The notes under the pieces are model-generated. The model was given only the letters and a program-made list of their open reading frames with translations. It did no database searches and was not told the origin of the DNA. Below, one piece after another: positions 1 through 12,198 of a stretch of DNA of 64,000 bases. Made by a program: the position numbers and the translations under genes. Numbering within the stretch: the first letter of the stretch is position 1; every line of letters starts with the position of its first letter. The stretch is from Thermotoga caldifontis AZM44c09 (GTDB lineage: Bacteria; Thermotogota; Thermotogae; Thermotogales; DSM-5069): positions 1,860,001-1,924,000 of the forward strand of contig NZ_AP014509.1 in NCBI RefSeq assembly GCF_000828655.1, written 5' to 3'.

Positions 1-279
1 GTAGGTGAACACGACGAGGTCCGGTCTCGCCCTCTTCATACCTGTCGCCACGGCGAGGGCACGCCCATGTGGTGCCACCGTGCCGTCGAGCTCGAAGAAC
101 TCGTAGGCGAACACCGAACAACCCACGGGTGCCACTATGATCGTTTTCTCCCTTATACCGAGCTCATCTATCACTTCCGCGATGAGTCTGTGGACTATGC
201 CGTGATGACAGCCTGGACAATAGGAAAATTGTTTTTTACTGAGAGACTCTGGCATCTTGTAAACGGCTCTGTACTCCAT
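1..279 (-). CDS. 2-oxoacid:ferredoxin oxidoreductase, TPP-binding beta subunit (partial, C-terminus outside window)
   Basis: The first 93 residues of a thiamine pyrophosphate subunit of a 2-oxoacid:ferredoxin oxidoreductase are visible; the gene runs off the left edge. The residues CPGCHHG (about 21-27) are the N-terminal cysteine motif of this beta-subunit family. The ATG follows the alpha-subunit stop by 2 nt and has an SD (GGAGG) 9 nt upstream, so it is the last visible member of the operon that descends from 6486. By family, the subunit decarboxylates the oxoacid and passes electrons to the ferredoxin subunit. The alpha subunit resembles VorB/KorA types, so a branched-chain or 2-oxoglutarate-type substrate is likely, but the substrate is inferred only. 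Confidence 0.85.
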   Translation of the reverse strand, partial: MEYRAVYKMPESLSKKQFSYCPGCHHGIVHRLIAEVIDELGIREKTIIVAPVGCSVFAYEFFELDGTVAPHGRALAVATGMKRARPDLVVFTY

Positions 280-281
280 CT

Positions 282-1334
282 TCAACGCCTCCCAACGAGC
301 TTCATCAAATGCTCGAAGATCTCTCCGGGTGTCGGGACCACACCCGCCATGCGACCGTAGAACTCGATCCGGGTCAACCTCAAAGCCGCGAGCTTCACGT
401 CTTCAAGCATTTGACCGGAACTCATTTCAACTGTGAGGATCAAAGAGACGCGTTTCGCGAGTTCTTCGAGTGGTTTATAAGGATAAGGATAGAGCGTGAT
501 GGGTCTGAAAAGACCAACTTTCAATCCCTCTTCCCGTGCCATCCTCACGACACTCTTGCAAATCCTTCCAACGGTACCGTAAGCGGCCAGCAATATCTCC
601 GCATCCTCGGTGTGAAACTCTTCCCACCTGATCTCTTCCTGTTCCATCTTCCTGTACTTCTCCTGAAGCTGCAGGTTCATCTGCTCGAGTCCGTACGGGT
701 CTATGTTGAACGACGTCACCTTCCTGGGAGGCCTGTCCTTCGCACCGGTGAGTGCCCAGCCACTGTTGTCGTAGCTGACCTGCTTCTCTTCCAGTTCGAC
801 AGGCTCCATCATCTGACCCAAAAGTCCGTCCGCAAGTATGAGCGCAGGGTTTCTGTATTTATCCGCAAGCTCGAACGCAAGCTGAGTCAGAGTCACCGCT
901 TCCTGAACGGTGGAGGGTGCAAGAACGATCAGTCTGTAATCTCCATGGCCGCCGCCTTTCGTCGCCTGAAAGTAGTCTCCCTGGGAAGGTTGAATGTCTC
1001 CAAGCCCCGGACCACCACGAACCACGTTGACGAACACCGCGGGAAGCTGTGCACACGCTATGTATGAGATTCCTTCCTGCATGAGGCTGAAACCGGGAGA
1101 AGAGGTCGATGTCATCGCGCGTTTTCCAACACTCGCAGCACCGTAGATCATGTTGACTGCAGCCACTTCGCTTTCTGCCTGCAGAAAACAACCTCCAACC
1201 TCTGGTAAACGCCTCGCCATGTACTCCGTCAATTCGTTCTGTGGAGTGATTGGATAGCCAAAGAAGTTCCTGCAACCTGCCATGATGGCGGCTTCACCTA
1301 TGGCTTCCACACCCTTCATCATTATCTTCTTCAC
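282..1334 (-). CDS. 2-oxoacid:ferredoxin oxidoreductase alpha subunit (VorB/KorA-like)
   Basis: 350 residues with the family motif YPITPQ near residue 27 and the pyrimidine-binding region after it. It has the size and layout of a separate alpha subunit (domains I and II), not a fused enzyme. The start is GTG with SD GAGGTG 7 nt upstream and overlaps the ferredoxin stop by 4 nt. It should pair with the TPP subunit (1-279) and the ferredoxin subunit (1331-1570) to oxidise a 2-oxoacid to acyl-CoA with reduced ferredoxin. A Vor or Kor type is favoured over pyruvate because a complete porGDAB set lies at 12751-15784. The neighbouring acyl-phosphate enzymes suggest the acyl-CoA product feeds Ptb/Buk. 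Confidence 0.85.
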   Translation of the reverse strand: MKKIMMKGVEAIGEAAIMAGCRNFFGYPITPQNELTEYMARRLPEVGGCFLQAESEVAAVNMIYGAASVGKRAMTSTSSPGFSLMQEGISYIACAQLPAVFVNVVRGGPGLGDIQPSQGDYFQATKGGGHGDYRLIVLAPSTVQEAVTLTQLAFELADKYRNPALILADGLLGQMMEPVELEEKQVSYDNSGWALTGAKDRPPRKVTSFNIDPYGLEQMNLQLQEKYRKMEQEEIRWEEFHTEDAEILLAAYGTVGRICKSVVRMAREEGLKVGLFRPITLYPYPYKPLEELAKRVSLILTVEMSSGQMLEDVKLAALRLTRIEFYGRMAGVVPTPGEIFEHLMKLVGRR

Positions 1335-1566
1335 TGCACCTCACCTCTTGCAGGAACCAACCTGTAGACCGTGATGCACACATCCGGGCACATCATGTAG
1401 CAGAAACCACAACCGGTGCACTTACCCTCTGGATCGTGTTGCTCTGCAGGATGGTAACCCTTGCTGTTGAAGCGTTCAGAAAAGCGAATGATTTTCTGTG
1501 GGCAGGCGTTGATGCACAATCCGCACCCTTTGCACCTCTCTGCGTCTATTTCGATGTAGGCTTTCT

Positions 1567-1570
<4 letters not shown>
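1331..1570 (-). CDS. 4Fe-4S ferredoxin subunit of 2-oxoacid oxidoreductase (VorD/KorD-like)
   Basis: A 79-residue protein with two [4Fe-4S] motifs, CKGCGLCINACP near residue 13 and CTGCGFCYMMCP near residue 50. This is the size and motif pattern of delta subunits of 2-oxoacid:ferredoxin oxidoreductases. It should carry electrons from the TPP subunit to free ferredoxin. The start is TTG (SD GGAGG, 7 nt spacing); the TTG overlaps the TGA of the upstream P-loop ATPase, and its own stop overlaps the alpha subunit start, so translation is likely coupled along this stretch. Confidence 0.87.
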
Positions 1571-4189
<2,619 letters not shown>

Positions 4190-4197
<8 letters not shown>

Positions 4198-5263
4198 TCG
4201 GACCACCCCAGATCTTCGCCTTCTCCTCGCCCCTCAGGACCCTCAACGCTCCCAGAGCCAGTGCCTCCATTTCGAATTCGCCTGGAAGCACGAAGATGGG
4301 TGCAAACTTGTAGATGTATTCCTTTATCATCTCAACGAATTCGTCACTGTGCGCCATGCCCCCCGTTAAAATGATTGCATCGAGCTTTCCTTTCAAAACG
4401 GCGCACATTCCGCCGATCTCTTTCGCTATCTGGTAAGCCATTGCTCTGACAACGAGAGAAGCGTAGCTATCATTTTTCGCCATTTCGAGCGCTTTTCTCA
4501 GATCGTTTGTACCAAGGTATGCAACCAGTCCGCCGCGCCCAACAAATTTCTTCTTCAGTTCTTCTCTACTGTATCGTCCACTGAAACACATGCGAACAAC
4601 ATCGCCCACGGGCAGTTCTCCCGTTCTTTCCGGGCTGAAAGGTCCCTCATCGTTGGCGTTATTCACATCTATGATCCTTCCTTTCCGAACGGCTGCTACG
4701 GATATTCCACCACCGAGGTGTGCCACCACAGCGTTCAGTTCTTCCAGACTTTTGCCGAGCTCTTTCGCCACCTTTCTGCACACAATCTTTATGTTGAGCG
4801 CGTGAGAAAGGCTCTTCCTTTCAATTTCAGGTATTCCAGAAAGCCTTGCTTCAGGTATCATCTCGTCGACAGAAACTGGATCTGTCGTGTAAACAGGAAT
4901 CTTACCGTTGGACATTTCATGGGCTATCACACACGCGAGGTTCGAAACGTGTTTCACCGGTGATTCGTACTTCAAATAGTTCACCATGCGTTCATCGACC
5001 AGGTAAGTTCCACTCTCCACAGGAGGGAGAATGCCCCCCCTTGCGGCAATCGCATCGAAATCTTCGATCCTGAATCCTGCTTTTTCCAGCGCCGAAAGAA
5101 TGGATCTCCTTCTCAACGGCTCTTGGTCCATCAACGTCTCGCACTTTGCGAGCTCCTCCGCACTGTGTTCGAACTTCTCCGAATAAATGCATTTTTCATC
5201 TTCATAAACGGCCACCTTTGTGGATGTTGAACCTGGATTGATGACCAAAATCCTCATCTGCAC
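4190..5263 (-). CDS. buk: Butyrate kinase (paralogue 2, branched-chain fatty acid kinase type)
   Basis: 357 residues, clearly paralogous to the 2193-3299 product: the same NPGSTSTK phosphate loop, VAHLGGGISVAA, and the C-terminal block [13 protein letters not shown]. It makes ATP from a short-chain acyl phosphate. The start is either GTG at 5263 (AAGGGG 5 nt upstream) or ATG at 5257; the GTG overlaps the end of the aminotransferase gene. The two paralogues differ along their whole length, so this is an old duplication and not a recent repeat. Confidence 0.9.
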
Positions 5264-6486
5264 TTCAACCCCTTGGCCTCAACATAGTCCATGTAAGCCA
5301 GTTTCAACCTGTGAACGCCTTCTCTTATCTGTTCGAAAGTCGGCAAGCAGAAAGACATGCGCATGGAGCTGGATGGCTCCTCGTAAGGTTTGAACGCTTC
5401 ACCGGGGATGTAGAAGACCTTTCTCTGCTCGGCGAACTTGAAAAGTTCCATGGTGTCAACATCGGGCAGGGTTGTCCAGATGAAGAGTCCTCCATCCGGA
5501 TCGGTCCAGTCGATGTCTGCCACATCGGAGAACTCCTCTCTCAGAGCTTCGATCATCGTTTCTTTCTTTTTCCTGTAAAGTTCTATCGCTGGCTTTATCT
5601 GTTCGAGTATGTCGTAGCGCTCCAGATAACGTGCCGCAAGTCGCATCGTTAAAGAGGGGCTGCACAGATCCGTACCCTGCTTCGCCAGAACCAATTTCCT
5701 GATGATCTGTTTGTCCGCCACGACGATGCCGATTCTCAAACCCGGACAGAGTATCTTGCTGAACGTGTTGAGCAGAATGACCCTATCAATGCCTCCAAAG
5801 CTCATGATGGGTGGTATATGTTCTCCTCTGAATCTAAGGACACCGTAAGGATCGTCCTCGACGATCAGAACATCGTACTTCTCGGCGAGCTCCACGAGAG
5901 CCTTTCTCTTTTCGACGGAGGTGGTTATTCCAGATGGGTTCTGGAAGTTCGAAACGATGTAGATGAACTTCACCCTGTGCAGCTGGTTCTCCTTCTGCAT
6001 CCGCTTCAGATGTGCCTCCACTTGGTTGAGATCCGGTCCGTCCTTCTCGAACTTGACGACCAGAAACCTCGCATCCCTCATCCTGAAGGCGCTGAGAGCA
6101 CCTAAATACTCTGGATCGCCAACTATCACACAATCGCCTGGATCGAGCAGAACTTTCCCCACGAGCTCCAGTGCCTGCTGTGAACCGACGGTTATCAGAA
6201 CGTTTTCGGGTGAGAATCCGTCGAGGCCGTAGACCCTCTTCAACAGGATGAGGACCTGCTTGATCAGCTCCGGATCGCCCTCGGTTGTGGCATACTGGAG
6301 GGTGTATCTGTACTCGTTCTCTATTATCTCCCTGGCGAGTTCTGCGAGCTGGTGCCTGGGGAACGTTTCCGGATCCGGCGTACCACCACCGAACGAAACC
6401 GCGCCGGGCATGTTAGCGTATTTGAGCAACTCCCTGATCATTGAAGATTTCAACTTTTGCGCGAGAGTCGAGAAACGAAAATCCAA
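5254..6486 (-). CDS. PLP-dependent aminotransferase class I/II (2-aminoadipate/aromatic/branched-chain type)
   Basis: 410 residues of fold-type I aminotransferase. The PLP lysine lies in NTFSKILCPGLRIG (SK...PGLR.G), and IVEDDPYG contains the cofactor-binding Asp-Tyr. It resembles the LysN/Kat group. The chosen start is TTG at 6486, 8 nt after a strong GGGGG SD; earlier in-frame codons lie in or before that SD. As first gene of the operon leading to Buk2-Ptb-Buk1-oxidoreductase, it may deaminate amino acids to the 2-oxoacids oxidised downstream. That substrate link is inferred from order. Confidence 0.82.
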   Translation of the reverse strand: MDFRFSTLAQKLKSSMIRELLKYANMPGAVSFGGGTPDPETFPRHQLAELAREIIENEYRYTLQYATTEGDPELIKQVLILLKRVYGLDGFSPENVLITVGSQQALELVGKVLLDPGDCVIVGDPEYLGALSAFRMRDARFLVVKFEKDGPDLNQVEAHLKRMQKENQLHRVKFIYIVSNFQNPSGITTSVEKRKALVELAEKYDVLIVEDDPYGVLRFRGEHIPPIMSFGGIDRVILLNTFSKILCPGLRIGIVVADKQIIRKLVLAKQGTDLCSPSLTMRLAARYLERYDILEQIKPAIELYRKKKETMIEALREEFSDVADIDWTDPDGGLFIWTTLPDVDTMELFKFAEQRKVFYIPGEAFKPYEEPSSSMRMSFCLPTFEQIREGVHRLKLAYMDYVEAKGLKCR

Positions 6487-6570
6487 GCGATTCACCCCCT
6501 TAATTAGTATCAAACTCGTGCCAACCTGGCTCGGTTCATCTATTAAGCTTCAGCACGGAAACGCACGCTT

Positions 6571-6601
6571 TGCAAATCATTGCACAATGCAAATATTTGC
6601 A
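6571..6601. promoter_or_regulatory. Tandem palindromic boxes between divergent aminotransferase operons (candidate operator)
   Basis: A perfect 14-bp palindrome, TGCAAATATTTGCA, lies at 6588-6601. A near-palindromic partner, TGCAAATCATTGCA, lies at 6571-6584, 17 nt from start to start. They are in the 205-bp gap between the minus-strand aminotransferase (start 6486) and the plus-strand aminotransferase (start 6692). No good -35/-10 pair was seen for either direction, so how the boxes relate to the promoters is unclear. They look like a double site for a dimeric regulator. Confidence 0.45.
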
Positions 6602-6691
6602 CGCAAACTCTTGCTCAACGAAACCTAAACGATCCGTCACAAACGATGGTAAACTAATCGTGCAAACCAATCTGAACCTGGGGGGATGCAG

Positions 6692-7843
6692 ATGTTCAAA
6701 TTGAAAAAGCATTACATAATGGCGCCAGGCCCAACACCGGTACCTGTGGACGTGTTGCTCGCCGGTGCGAAAGAGACCATACACCACAGAACGCCACAGT
6801 TCTTGGAGATCATGGAGAAGACGCTGGATGAGGCGCGGTATCTGTTCCAGACGTCGAACCGCGTCTACGTCTTCGTTTCTTCCGGTACAGGCGCGATGGA
6901 GGCTGCGGTGACAAACTTGCTCAATCCTGGTGAGAAGGCGATAGTCGTCGTCGCCGGAAAGTTTGGAGAACGCTGGAAAGAGATCTGCGAAGCTTACGGA
7001 ATCAACGTGGTCGAGATAGCACTCGAATGGGGAGAGGCCGTCACACCCGAACAGATAGAGAAAGCTATGAGAGAGCATCCAGACGCAAAGGTCATATTCA
7101 CAACACACAGTGAAACCTCAACCGGAACCGTCATAGACCTTCAGGCCATAGCGCAGTTGACGAAAGACACCGATAAGGTCCTGGTGACGGACGAGATCAG
7201 TGGTTTGCTTGCTGAACCTCTGAAGATGGACGAATGGGGTGTCGATGTGGTCGTCGCCGGATCACAGAAAGGTATAATGATGCCACCGGGTCTGGCCTTC
7301 ATCACCCTGAGTAAGAAAGCCTGGGAGCTCGTTGAGAAGAACAAATGCCCGAAGTATTACTTCGATCTGAAGTACTACGAGGAAAACTATCCAGACAATC
7401 CATGGACGCCCGCGGTCAACATGATCTACATGCTCAACCAGAGTGTAAAGATGCTGAAGGAAGAAGGCATAGAGAACGTTTGGGAGAGACACAGAATCCT
7501 CGGTGAGGCCACGCGCAACGCGGTCAAAGCGCTCGGTCTGGAACTGTTCTCGAAGCGACCCGGTAACGTGTGCACCGCCGTCAAAGTACCCGCCGGGCTG
7601 GAGGCGAAGAAGATCACGAAGATCATGAGGGACAAGTACGGTGTCACCATAGCGGGTGGCCAGGGAAAGATCTCGAACAGCATCTTCAGGATCGCACACC
7701 TCGGTTACGTATCGTTGTTCGATACGATAGCGGCCATCAGTGCTCTGGAATTCACACTGCACGAGCTTGGATATCCCGTGAAGTTCGGCGAAGGTGTGAA
7801 AGCTGCCATGGAGACGTTCCACCGGGAAGGTGTCGCCGGATGA
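6692..7843 (+). CDS. Class V aminotransferase, serine-pyruvate/alanine-glyoxylate type
   Basis: 383 residues of the class V (AGT/SGAT) fold. APGPTPVP at the N-terminus is the usual family opening, and the PLP lysine is in [14 protein letters not shown]. Such enzymes move the amino group between serine or alanine and pyruvate or glyoxylate. The start is the ATG at 6692, 6 nt after GGGGGG; the earlier ATG at 6686 touches the SD. Its stop overlaps the ATG of serA, so it probably works with 3-phosphoglycerate dehydrogenase in serine metabolism, perhaps standing in for SerC. That role is inferred. Confidence 0.87.
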   Translation: MFKLKKHYIMAPGPTPVPVDVLLAGAKETIHHRTPQFLEIMEKTLDEARYLFQTSNRVYVFVSSGTGAMEAAVTNLLNPGEKAIVVVAGKFGERWKEICEAYGINVVEIALEWGEAVTPEQIEKAMREHPDAKVIFTTHSETSTGTVIDLQAIAQLTKDTDKVLVTDEISGLLAEPLKMDEWGVDVVVAGSQKGIMMPPGLAFITLSKKAWELVEKNKCPKYYFDLKYYEENYPDNPWTPAVNMIYMLNQSVKMLKEEGIENVWERHRILGEATRNAVKALGLELFSKRPGNVCTAVKVPAGLEAKKITKIMRDKYGVTIAGGQGKISNSIFRIAHLGYVSLFDTIAAISALEFTLHELGYPVKFGEGVKAAMETFHREGVAG

Positions 7844-8751
7844 TCAGGGTTCACGTGAACGATCCGCTGGAAAAGGAAGCGATGGAAATCCTCAAATCCA
7901 AACCGCAGCTCAAGGTTACCTGCGAGCACCTCGACAAAGAAAAGCTCCTCGAATTGATCCCAGAAATCGAGGTCCTCATTGTAAGAAGTGCCACGAAGGT
8001 CACAGCCGACCTGATCGAGAGAGCCGCCAAGCTCAGGTTGATCTGCAGAGCGGGCGTTGGACTGGACAACATAGACGTTGAAGCTGCACAGAAAAAGGGT
8101 GTCAAAGTTCTGAACACACCCGGCGCCAGCGCGGTGTCGGTGGCTGAACTCACGTTCGGCCTCATGCTTTCTGCCGCCAGGCATATAGCTAAAGGAACCA
8201 TGGATCTGAAGAATGGCCTGTGGACGAAAAAAGAACTCGAGGGAGTCGAACTGTTCGGCAAGACGCTGGGCATAATAGGACTTGGAACGATCGGAAAAGA
8301 AGTGGCAAAGAGGGCCCTTGCCTTCGGAATGAACGTCGTAGCCTACGATCCGTACGTGAAACACTTCGAAGGTGTGAAACTGACCAGCTTGGACGAACTC
8401 TACGCCGTTTCCGATTTCATCACTCTGCACGTGCCACTGACCAGCGAAACTAAACATTTGATAAACGCCGAAGCTATCGCAAAAATGAAAAACGGTGTGA
8501 TCATCGTGAATGCGTCCCGTGGAGGAGTCATAGACGAAGCGGCATTGTACGATGCTCTCGTCTCAAGAAAGGTGTACGCGGCGGCCCTGGACGTCTTCGA
8601 GATCGAACCTCCCACCGATGAACTCAGAAAGAAACTGCTACAGCTTCCTTACGTTGTGGCAACTCCACACATAGGAGCTTCGACGGTGGAAGCGCAGGCG
8701 AGAGTGGCAAAAGAACTGCTCCAGAGGCTGTTCGAAGAGCTGAAAATATGA
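7840..8751 (+). CDS. serA: D-3-phosphoglycerate dehydrogenase, short form
   Basis: 303 residues of the D-2-hydroxyacid dehydrogenase family. The NAD-binding motif [13 protein letters not shown] is at mid-protein. The catalytic Arg, Glu and His are recognisable in [17 protein letters not shown] and TPHIGAST. It oxidises 3-phosphoglycerate, the first step of serine synthesis. The C-terminal ACT regulatory domain of long SerA forms is absent, so serine feedback through ACT is not expected. The start ATG overlaps the TGA of the upstream aminotransferase, with SD GGAAGGTG 7 nt before it. A terminator follows the stop directly. Confidence 0.9.
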   Translation: MIRVHVNDPLEKEAMEILKSKPQLKVTCEHLDKEKLLELIPEIEVLIVRSATKVTADLIERAAKLRLICRAGVGLDNIDVEAAQKKGVKVLNTPGASAVSVAELTFGLMLSAARHIAKGTMDLKNGLWTKKELEGVELFGKTLGIIGLGTIGKEVAKRALAFGMNVVAYDPYVKHFEGVKLTSLDELYAVSDFITLHVPLTSETKHLINAEAIAKMKNGVIIVNASRGGVIDEAALYDALVSRKVYAAALDVFEIEPPTDELRKKLLQLPYVVATPHIGASTVEAQARVAKELLQRLFEELKI

Positions 8752-8779
8752 AGGGGGCACTCACTGCCCCCTTCTTTTT
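8751..8779. terminator. Bidirectional intrinsic terminator (serA / degenerate GGDEF gene)
   Basis: A stem GGGGGCA / TGCCCCC with a 5-nt loop is followed on the plus strand by TTCTTTTT. The T-tract contains the stop codon of the convergent minus-strand gene. On the minus strand the same stem is followed by a weaker T-rich run. Confidence 0.85.
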
Positions 8780-9443
8780 AAACGGCCACGATTCTTTGAC
8801 CTGTTTGAATCGCTTTCTTGATGGCTTCTTCCAACTTTCCAAGCAGATCGAACGCGTCGTCCTCGGATGAAGCCTGGCTCACGGAAACGACCAGCTCGGG
8901 AGTTCTTTCTCCAAAACTCAAGGTCCTCGATCTCCTCAGAAGCCTCCGTGCAAAAACCTTTGCACCGTCGAGGTTCGTGTAAGGCAGCACCGCAACGATA
9001 GACTCGTTGAAAATGAAGAACCTGTCAGATTCTCGGGCCTGCCTTTTGAAAATGCTGTAGATCCTCTGCAGAAACTGAACGTCAAAATTCGATAAGTGTG
9101 CCATGAGGACACTCAGGGGAAAACCATACCTCTGAGACTTGTACATCTCCTCGTTCAAGAAATCCTCCAGACCCAACTTGTACGAAACATAACACGAGAT
9201 CATTTTGAATTTCATCCGGTAATATTCCAGCGCCTGCGAAGGTAGAATGACGTCGATCACACCGGTGAGGTCAGCCGGAACCTCAGTAGAAACGAGGACG
9301 GTGCCGAGGAACGGATGCACCGTTTCACCTACGAAGATATCTGCGTCGATCTGGCGAGCGACAGTAACTCCGCCGCACGTCAAAATCGCTGAGCGTATCT
9401 TTTCTTCCGTGTCTTTGTCAGACAGTTCAACGTACACTCTCAT
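8778..9443 (-). CDS. Degenerate receiver-GGDEF-like protein of unknown function
   Basis: 221 residues. Residues 1 to about 90 have the strand-helix rhythm of a response-regulator receiver, but the acidic pocket and phosphorylatable Asp are not recognisable. The C-terminal half follows the GGDEF fold (FPLSVLMAHLSNFD, then RFFIFNESIVAVLPYTNLDGAKVFARRL), with the GGDEF loop replaced by IFNES. It should therefore not make c-di-GMP; a binding or scaffold role is possible. The start overlaps the end of pdxT by 17 nt. It is the last gene of the long array descending from 18113. The assignment rests on pattern reading, not on a search. Confidence 0.6.
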   Translation of the reverse strand: MRVYVELSDKDTEEKIRSAILTCGGVTVARQIDADIFVGETVHPFLGTVLVSTEVPADLTGVIDVILPSQALEYYRMKFKMISCYVSYKLGLEDFLNEEMYKSQRYGFPLSVLMAHLSNFDVQFLQRIYSIFKRQARESDRFFIFNESIVAVLPYTNLDGAKVFARRLLRRSRTLSFGERTPELVVSVSQASSEDDAFDLLGKLEEAIKKAIQTGQRIVAV

Positions 9444-10011
9444 GTTGATCAGCTACCATTTTCACAAAATACGCGTGTATCCTCAGATCATCCGTTAGTT
9501 CGGGATGGAAAGAGCTCGCGAGCAAATTGCCCTGTTTCACCAGGACAGGTACGTTCTCGTACCTCGCCAGGACCTCGACGTTGTCAGACACTTCAACCAC
9601 CATCGGGGCCCTTATGAAAACAGCTTTCACTCTTCCGATGTTCTCAACGTCGAGATAAGTCTCAAAGCTATCGATCTGTCTACCGTAGGCGTTGCGTCGC
9701 ACGGCGATGTCCATCAAACCGAAGCGGTACTGATCTGGGTGGTCCACGATCCGTTTCGCCATCAGTATCATACCCGCACAGGTACCGTAGATGGGCAGAC
9801 CCTGCTTTGCAAGTTCTACGATCTTTTCACCAACACCGGTCACCTTCGCGATCCTGCCGATGCTCGTCGATTCACCACCCGGTATGATCAAACCATCGAT
9901 CCTCTCAAGGTCCGAAACGCTCTTCACCGCGAACGCTTCAACCCCAAGCCTCTGCAACGACCAGATGTGTTCCCTGAAGTCTCCCTGCAACGCGAGTACA
10001 CCGATGATCAA
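9427..10011 (-). CDS. pdxT: Pyridoxal 5'-phosphate synthase glutaminase subunit
   Basis: 194 residues, a class I glutamine amidotransferase. The catalytic triad is visible: Cys78 in GTCAGM, His169 and Glu171 in SSFHPEL; GGESTS is the oxyanion-side motif. It hydrolyses glutamine and channels ammonia to PdxS for PLP synthesis. It follows pdxS by 3 nt. PLP is the cofactor of both aminotransferases in this window. Confidence 0.95.
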   Translation of the reverse strand: MIIGVLALQGDFREHIWSLQRLGVEAFAVKSVSDLERIDGLIIPGGESTSIGRIAKVTGVGEKIVELAKQGLPIYGTCAGMILMAKRIVDHPDQYRFGLMDIAVRRNAYGRQIDSFETYLDVENIGRVKAVFIRAPMVVEVSDNVEVLARYENVPVLVKQGNLLASSFHPELTDDLRIHAYFVKMVADQHESVR

Positions 10012-10014
10012 CTT

Positions 10015-10893
10015 TTACCACCCTCTCTCTTGCATGTGCACTTCGAGAGCCTCTATTTCCAGACCGGGCATGGGTTCACCTATATCTTCCGAGATCTTCA
10101 ACAGCATCTCAGGGTCGTTCCAGTAAGTCACCGCGAGGACCATGGCGCGCGCCATCTTTACTGGATCTTTGGACTTGAATATACCAGAGCCAACGAACAC
10201 GCCATCGGCGCCCAGCATCATCATCAGTGCGGCATCGGCCGGCGTGGCGATACCACCAGCGGCGAAGTTCACGACGGGCAGACGGCCGAGCCTCTTCACC
10301 TCCCGAACGAGTTCCACCGGCGCTCCTATCTCTTTGGCGTAGCTGACGAGCTCCTCATCGGCCATGGTCTGAACCCTTCTGATCTCGTCCATGACCCTTC
10401 TCATGTGTTTCACAGCCTCGACCACGTTTCCCGTGCCGGCTTCACCCTTCGTTCTGATCATCGCGGCACCTTCGGCGATCCTCCTCAAAGCTTCTCCCAG
10501 ATCCCTTGCTCCGCACACGAACGGCACTTTGAATTCGTGCTTGTTGATGTGGAACCTATCGTCCGCCGGTGTGAGCACTTCCGATTCGTCGATGAAGTCC
10601 ACTCCCAGCGCTTCGAGGATCCTCGCCTCCGCGATGTGTCCTATCCTCACCTTCGCCATGACGGGTATGCTCACGGCCTCCATGATCTCCTTTATCTTGG
10701 CTATGCTTGCCATCCTCGCAACGCCACCAGCTTTTCTTATGTCCGCTGGTACGCGTTCGAGCGCCATGACCGCCACCGCACCCGCTTCTTCCGCTATCTT
10801 AGCCTGCTCAGCGTTCGTAACGTCCATGATGACGCCACCTTTGAACATCTCGGCGAATCCCTTTTTGACGAGCCACGTACCTTTTTCTGTCAT
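10015..10893 (-). CDS. pdxS: Pyridoxal 5'-phosphate synthase lyase subunit
   Basis: 292 residues with the highly conserved PdxS sequence from GGVIMDV onward. Lys81 in VMAKVRIGH is the Schiff-base lysine for the pentose phosphate, and the second lysine region [25 protein letters not shown] is intact in form. It builds PLP from ribose 5-phosphate, glyceraldehyde 3-phosphate and ammonia from PdxT. The gene lies 3 nt after the nicotinate phosphoribosyltransferase gene, so NAD and PLP supply are in one transcript. Confidence 0.96.
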   Translation of the reverse strand: MTEKGTWLVKKGFAEMFKGGVIMDVTNAEQAKIAEEAGAVAVMALERVPADIRKAGGVARMASIAKIKEIMEAVSIPVMAKVRIGHIAEARILEALGVDFIDESEVLTPADDRFHINKHEFKVPFVCGARDLGEALRRIAEGAAMIRTKGEAGTGNVVEAVKHMRRVMDEIRRVQTMADEELVSYAKEIGAPVELVREVKRLGRLPVVNFAAGGIATPADAALMMMLGADGVFVGSGIFKSKDPVKMARAMVLAVTYWNDPEMLLKISEDIGEPMPGLEIEALEVHMQERGW

Positions 10894-10896
10894 CTC

Positions 10897-12198
10897 TCAC
10901 ACCTCCTCCCAGTAACGTTTCGGTACCGGTTCGAGACGCGACAGGTCACGCTTGAACCTGCCAGCTTTCGCACACGGTTTCCCGTTGACTTCGACCACGT
11001 CCGCGGTTATGTCCACCTTCTGTCTCAAGAGTTTCGAACCCACCGCGTAAACATCGACGGGAACGTTGAGTAACTCGAAGAGCTCTATCTTCTTCGCATC
11101 GAACCCACCAGAAACGACGATCTTCAGATCCTTCAGGCCAACCTTGTCGAACTCCTGGCGCGCTCGCCAGACCAACTCTGGGCACACACCGAGCGAAGAT
11201 TCATCCCTCGGGACGACCGAGACGTCCCTCATGTTACCCGATGTATCGAACCTCACACCCCATATCTTTCCTTTGCCCTCACCGATTATGGGGGATGGGT
11301 CCGTCTCACCGAGTTTGAACGGTTTCTTCATGTGGTATTCGTAGAAAGCTTTCACAACCCTGAACGTTGTACCTATCACGTCGTTGTCCCAGTCCACCAG
11401 CACGATCCTTCTCACGTTCTCCGGCATGTGCTTGTCGAAAGCTATCGCGGCCGCTTCGGTACTGCCTTCGTACGCCGCTATGAGTGCGTGGGGCATGGTT
11501 CCCATCGATTCCACACCCCAGTAGTCCGCGTTCGCATCCGTCGATACGCCGAACGCACCTCCGCAGAGTGCCGCATAGCCGTCCGTAGCCTGTACCCAGT
11601 AATGATCGAACCGCGCACTGAAATACAGCACCGGTTTGCCCCGCGCAGCCTTCACAACTTCTCGTACCGCGGTGGCCGTACTCGTGGCACGCGCAATGAC
11701 TCCGAGCAGAACGGTTTCCAGATAACCGAAATACGTTGGGTCACCCTCTATCACCATGATGGGCTCCCATTCCTTCGCTTCGTCTCCATCGTAGAGGGCA
11801 CGAACTTCTATCTCATCCCACTTGTCGACCCAAAGGCTGTCGAGCTTGAGCCTCAAATCCCACTTGCGTTTCGTATAACTTATCACGGCGTCCGTGTCCA
11901 TCTCTACCGCCGCCGCTTGGATCATCCTGTCCACGTTGAGGATCTCCTTGAAGAGTTCCTTGGCCTTCTCCTCATCCTTGTAATAACCGGTGGCGAACCT
12001 CAGTATGGCCAGGGCCTCGTCCAGGCCTGCAACCACGCAGTCTCTCCTCGGGAAGAACTGATAGAGCACCCAGGGGTGTCTGTTGTCTCTCTTGAGAACC
12101 TCCACGTACCTAACGAAATATATGTCCGAGTAGTAGTTACCCCTTATTCTGTCGATGGGGACCTTGAAAACCTTAGGATCGAGCCTCTTTTTCCTCAT
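10897..12198 (-). CDS. pncB: Nicotinate phosphoribosyltransferase
   Basis: 433 residues of the nicotinate/quinolinate phosphoribosyltransferase family. An N-terminal domain comes first, then the barrel with FSARFDHYW and YEGSTEAAAI, and a C-terminal Cys/Lys-rich end. It makes nicotinate mononucleotide from nicotinate and PRPP in NAD salvage. The ATG at 12198 overlaps the TGA of the nicotinamidase gene by one base, so the two salvage steps are translationally coupled. An in-frame TTG one codon earlier is less likely as start. Confidence 0.9.
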   Translation of the reverse strand: MRKKRLDPKVFKVPIDRIRGNYYSDIYFVRYVEVLKRDNRHPWVLYQFFPRRDCVVAGLDEALAILRFATGYYKDEEKAKELFKEILNVDRMIQAAAVEMDTDAVISYTKRKWDLRLKLDSLWVDKWDEIEVRALYDGDEAKEWEPIMVIEGDPTYFGYLETVLLGVIARATSTATAVREVVKAARGKPVLYFSARFDHYWVQATDGYAALCGGAFGVSTDANADYWGVESMGTMPHALIAAYEGSTEAAAIAFDKHMPENVRRIVLVDWDNDVIGTTFRVVKAFYEYHMKKPFKLGETDPSPIIGEGKGKIWGVRFDTSGNMRDVSVVPRDESSLGVCPELVWRARQEFDKVGLKDLKIVVSGGFDAKKIELFELLNVPVDVYAVGSKLLRQKVDITADVVEVNGKPCAKAGRFKRDLSRLEPVPKRYWEEV

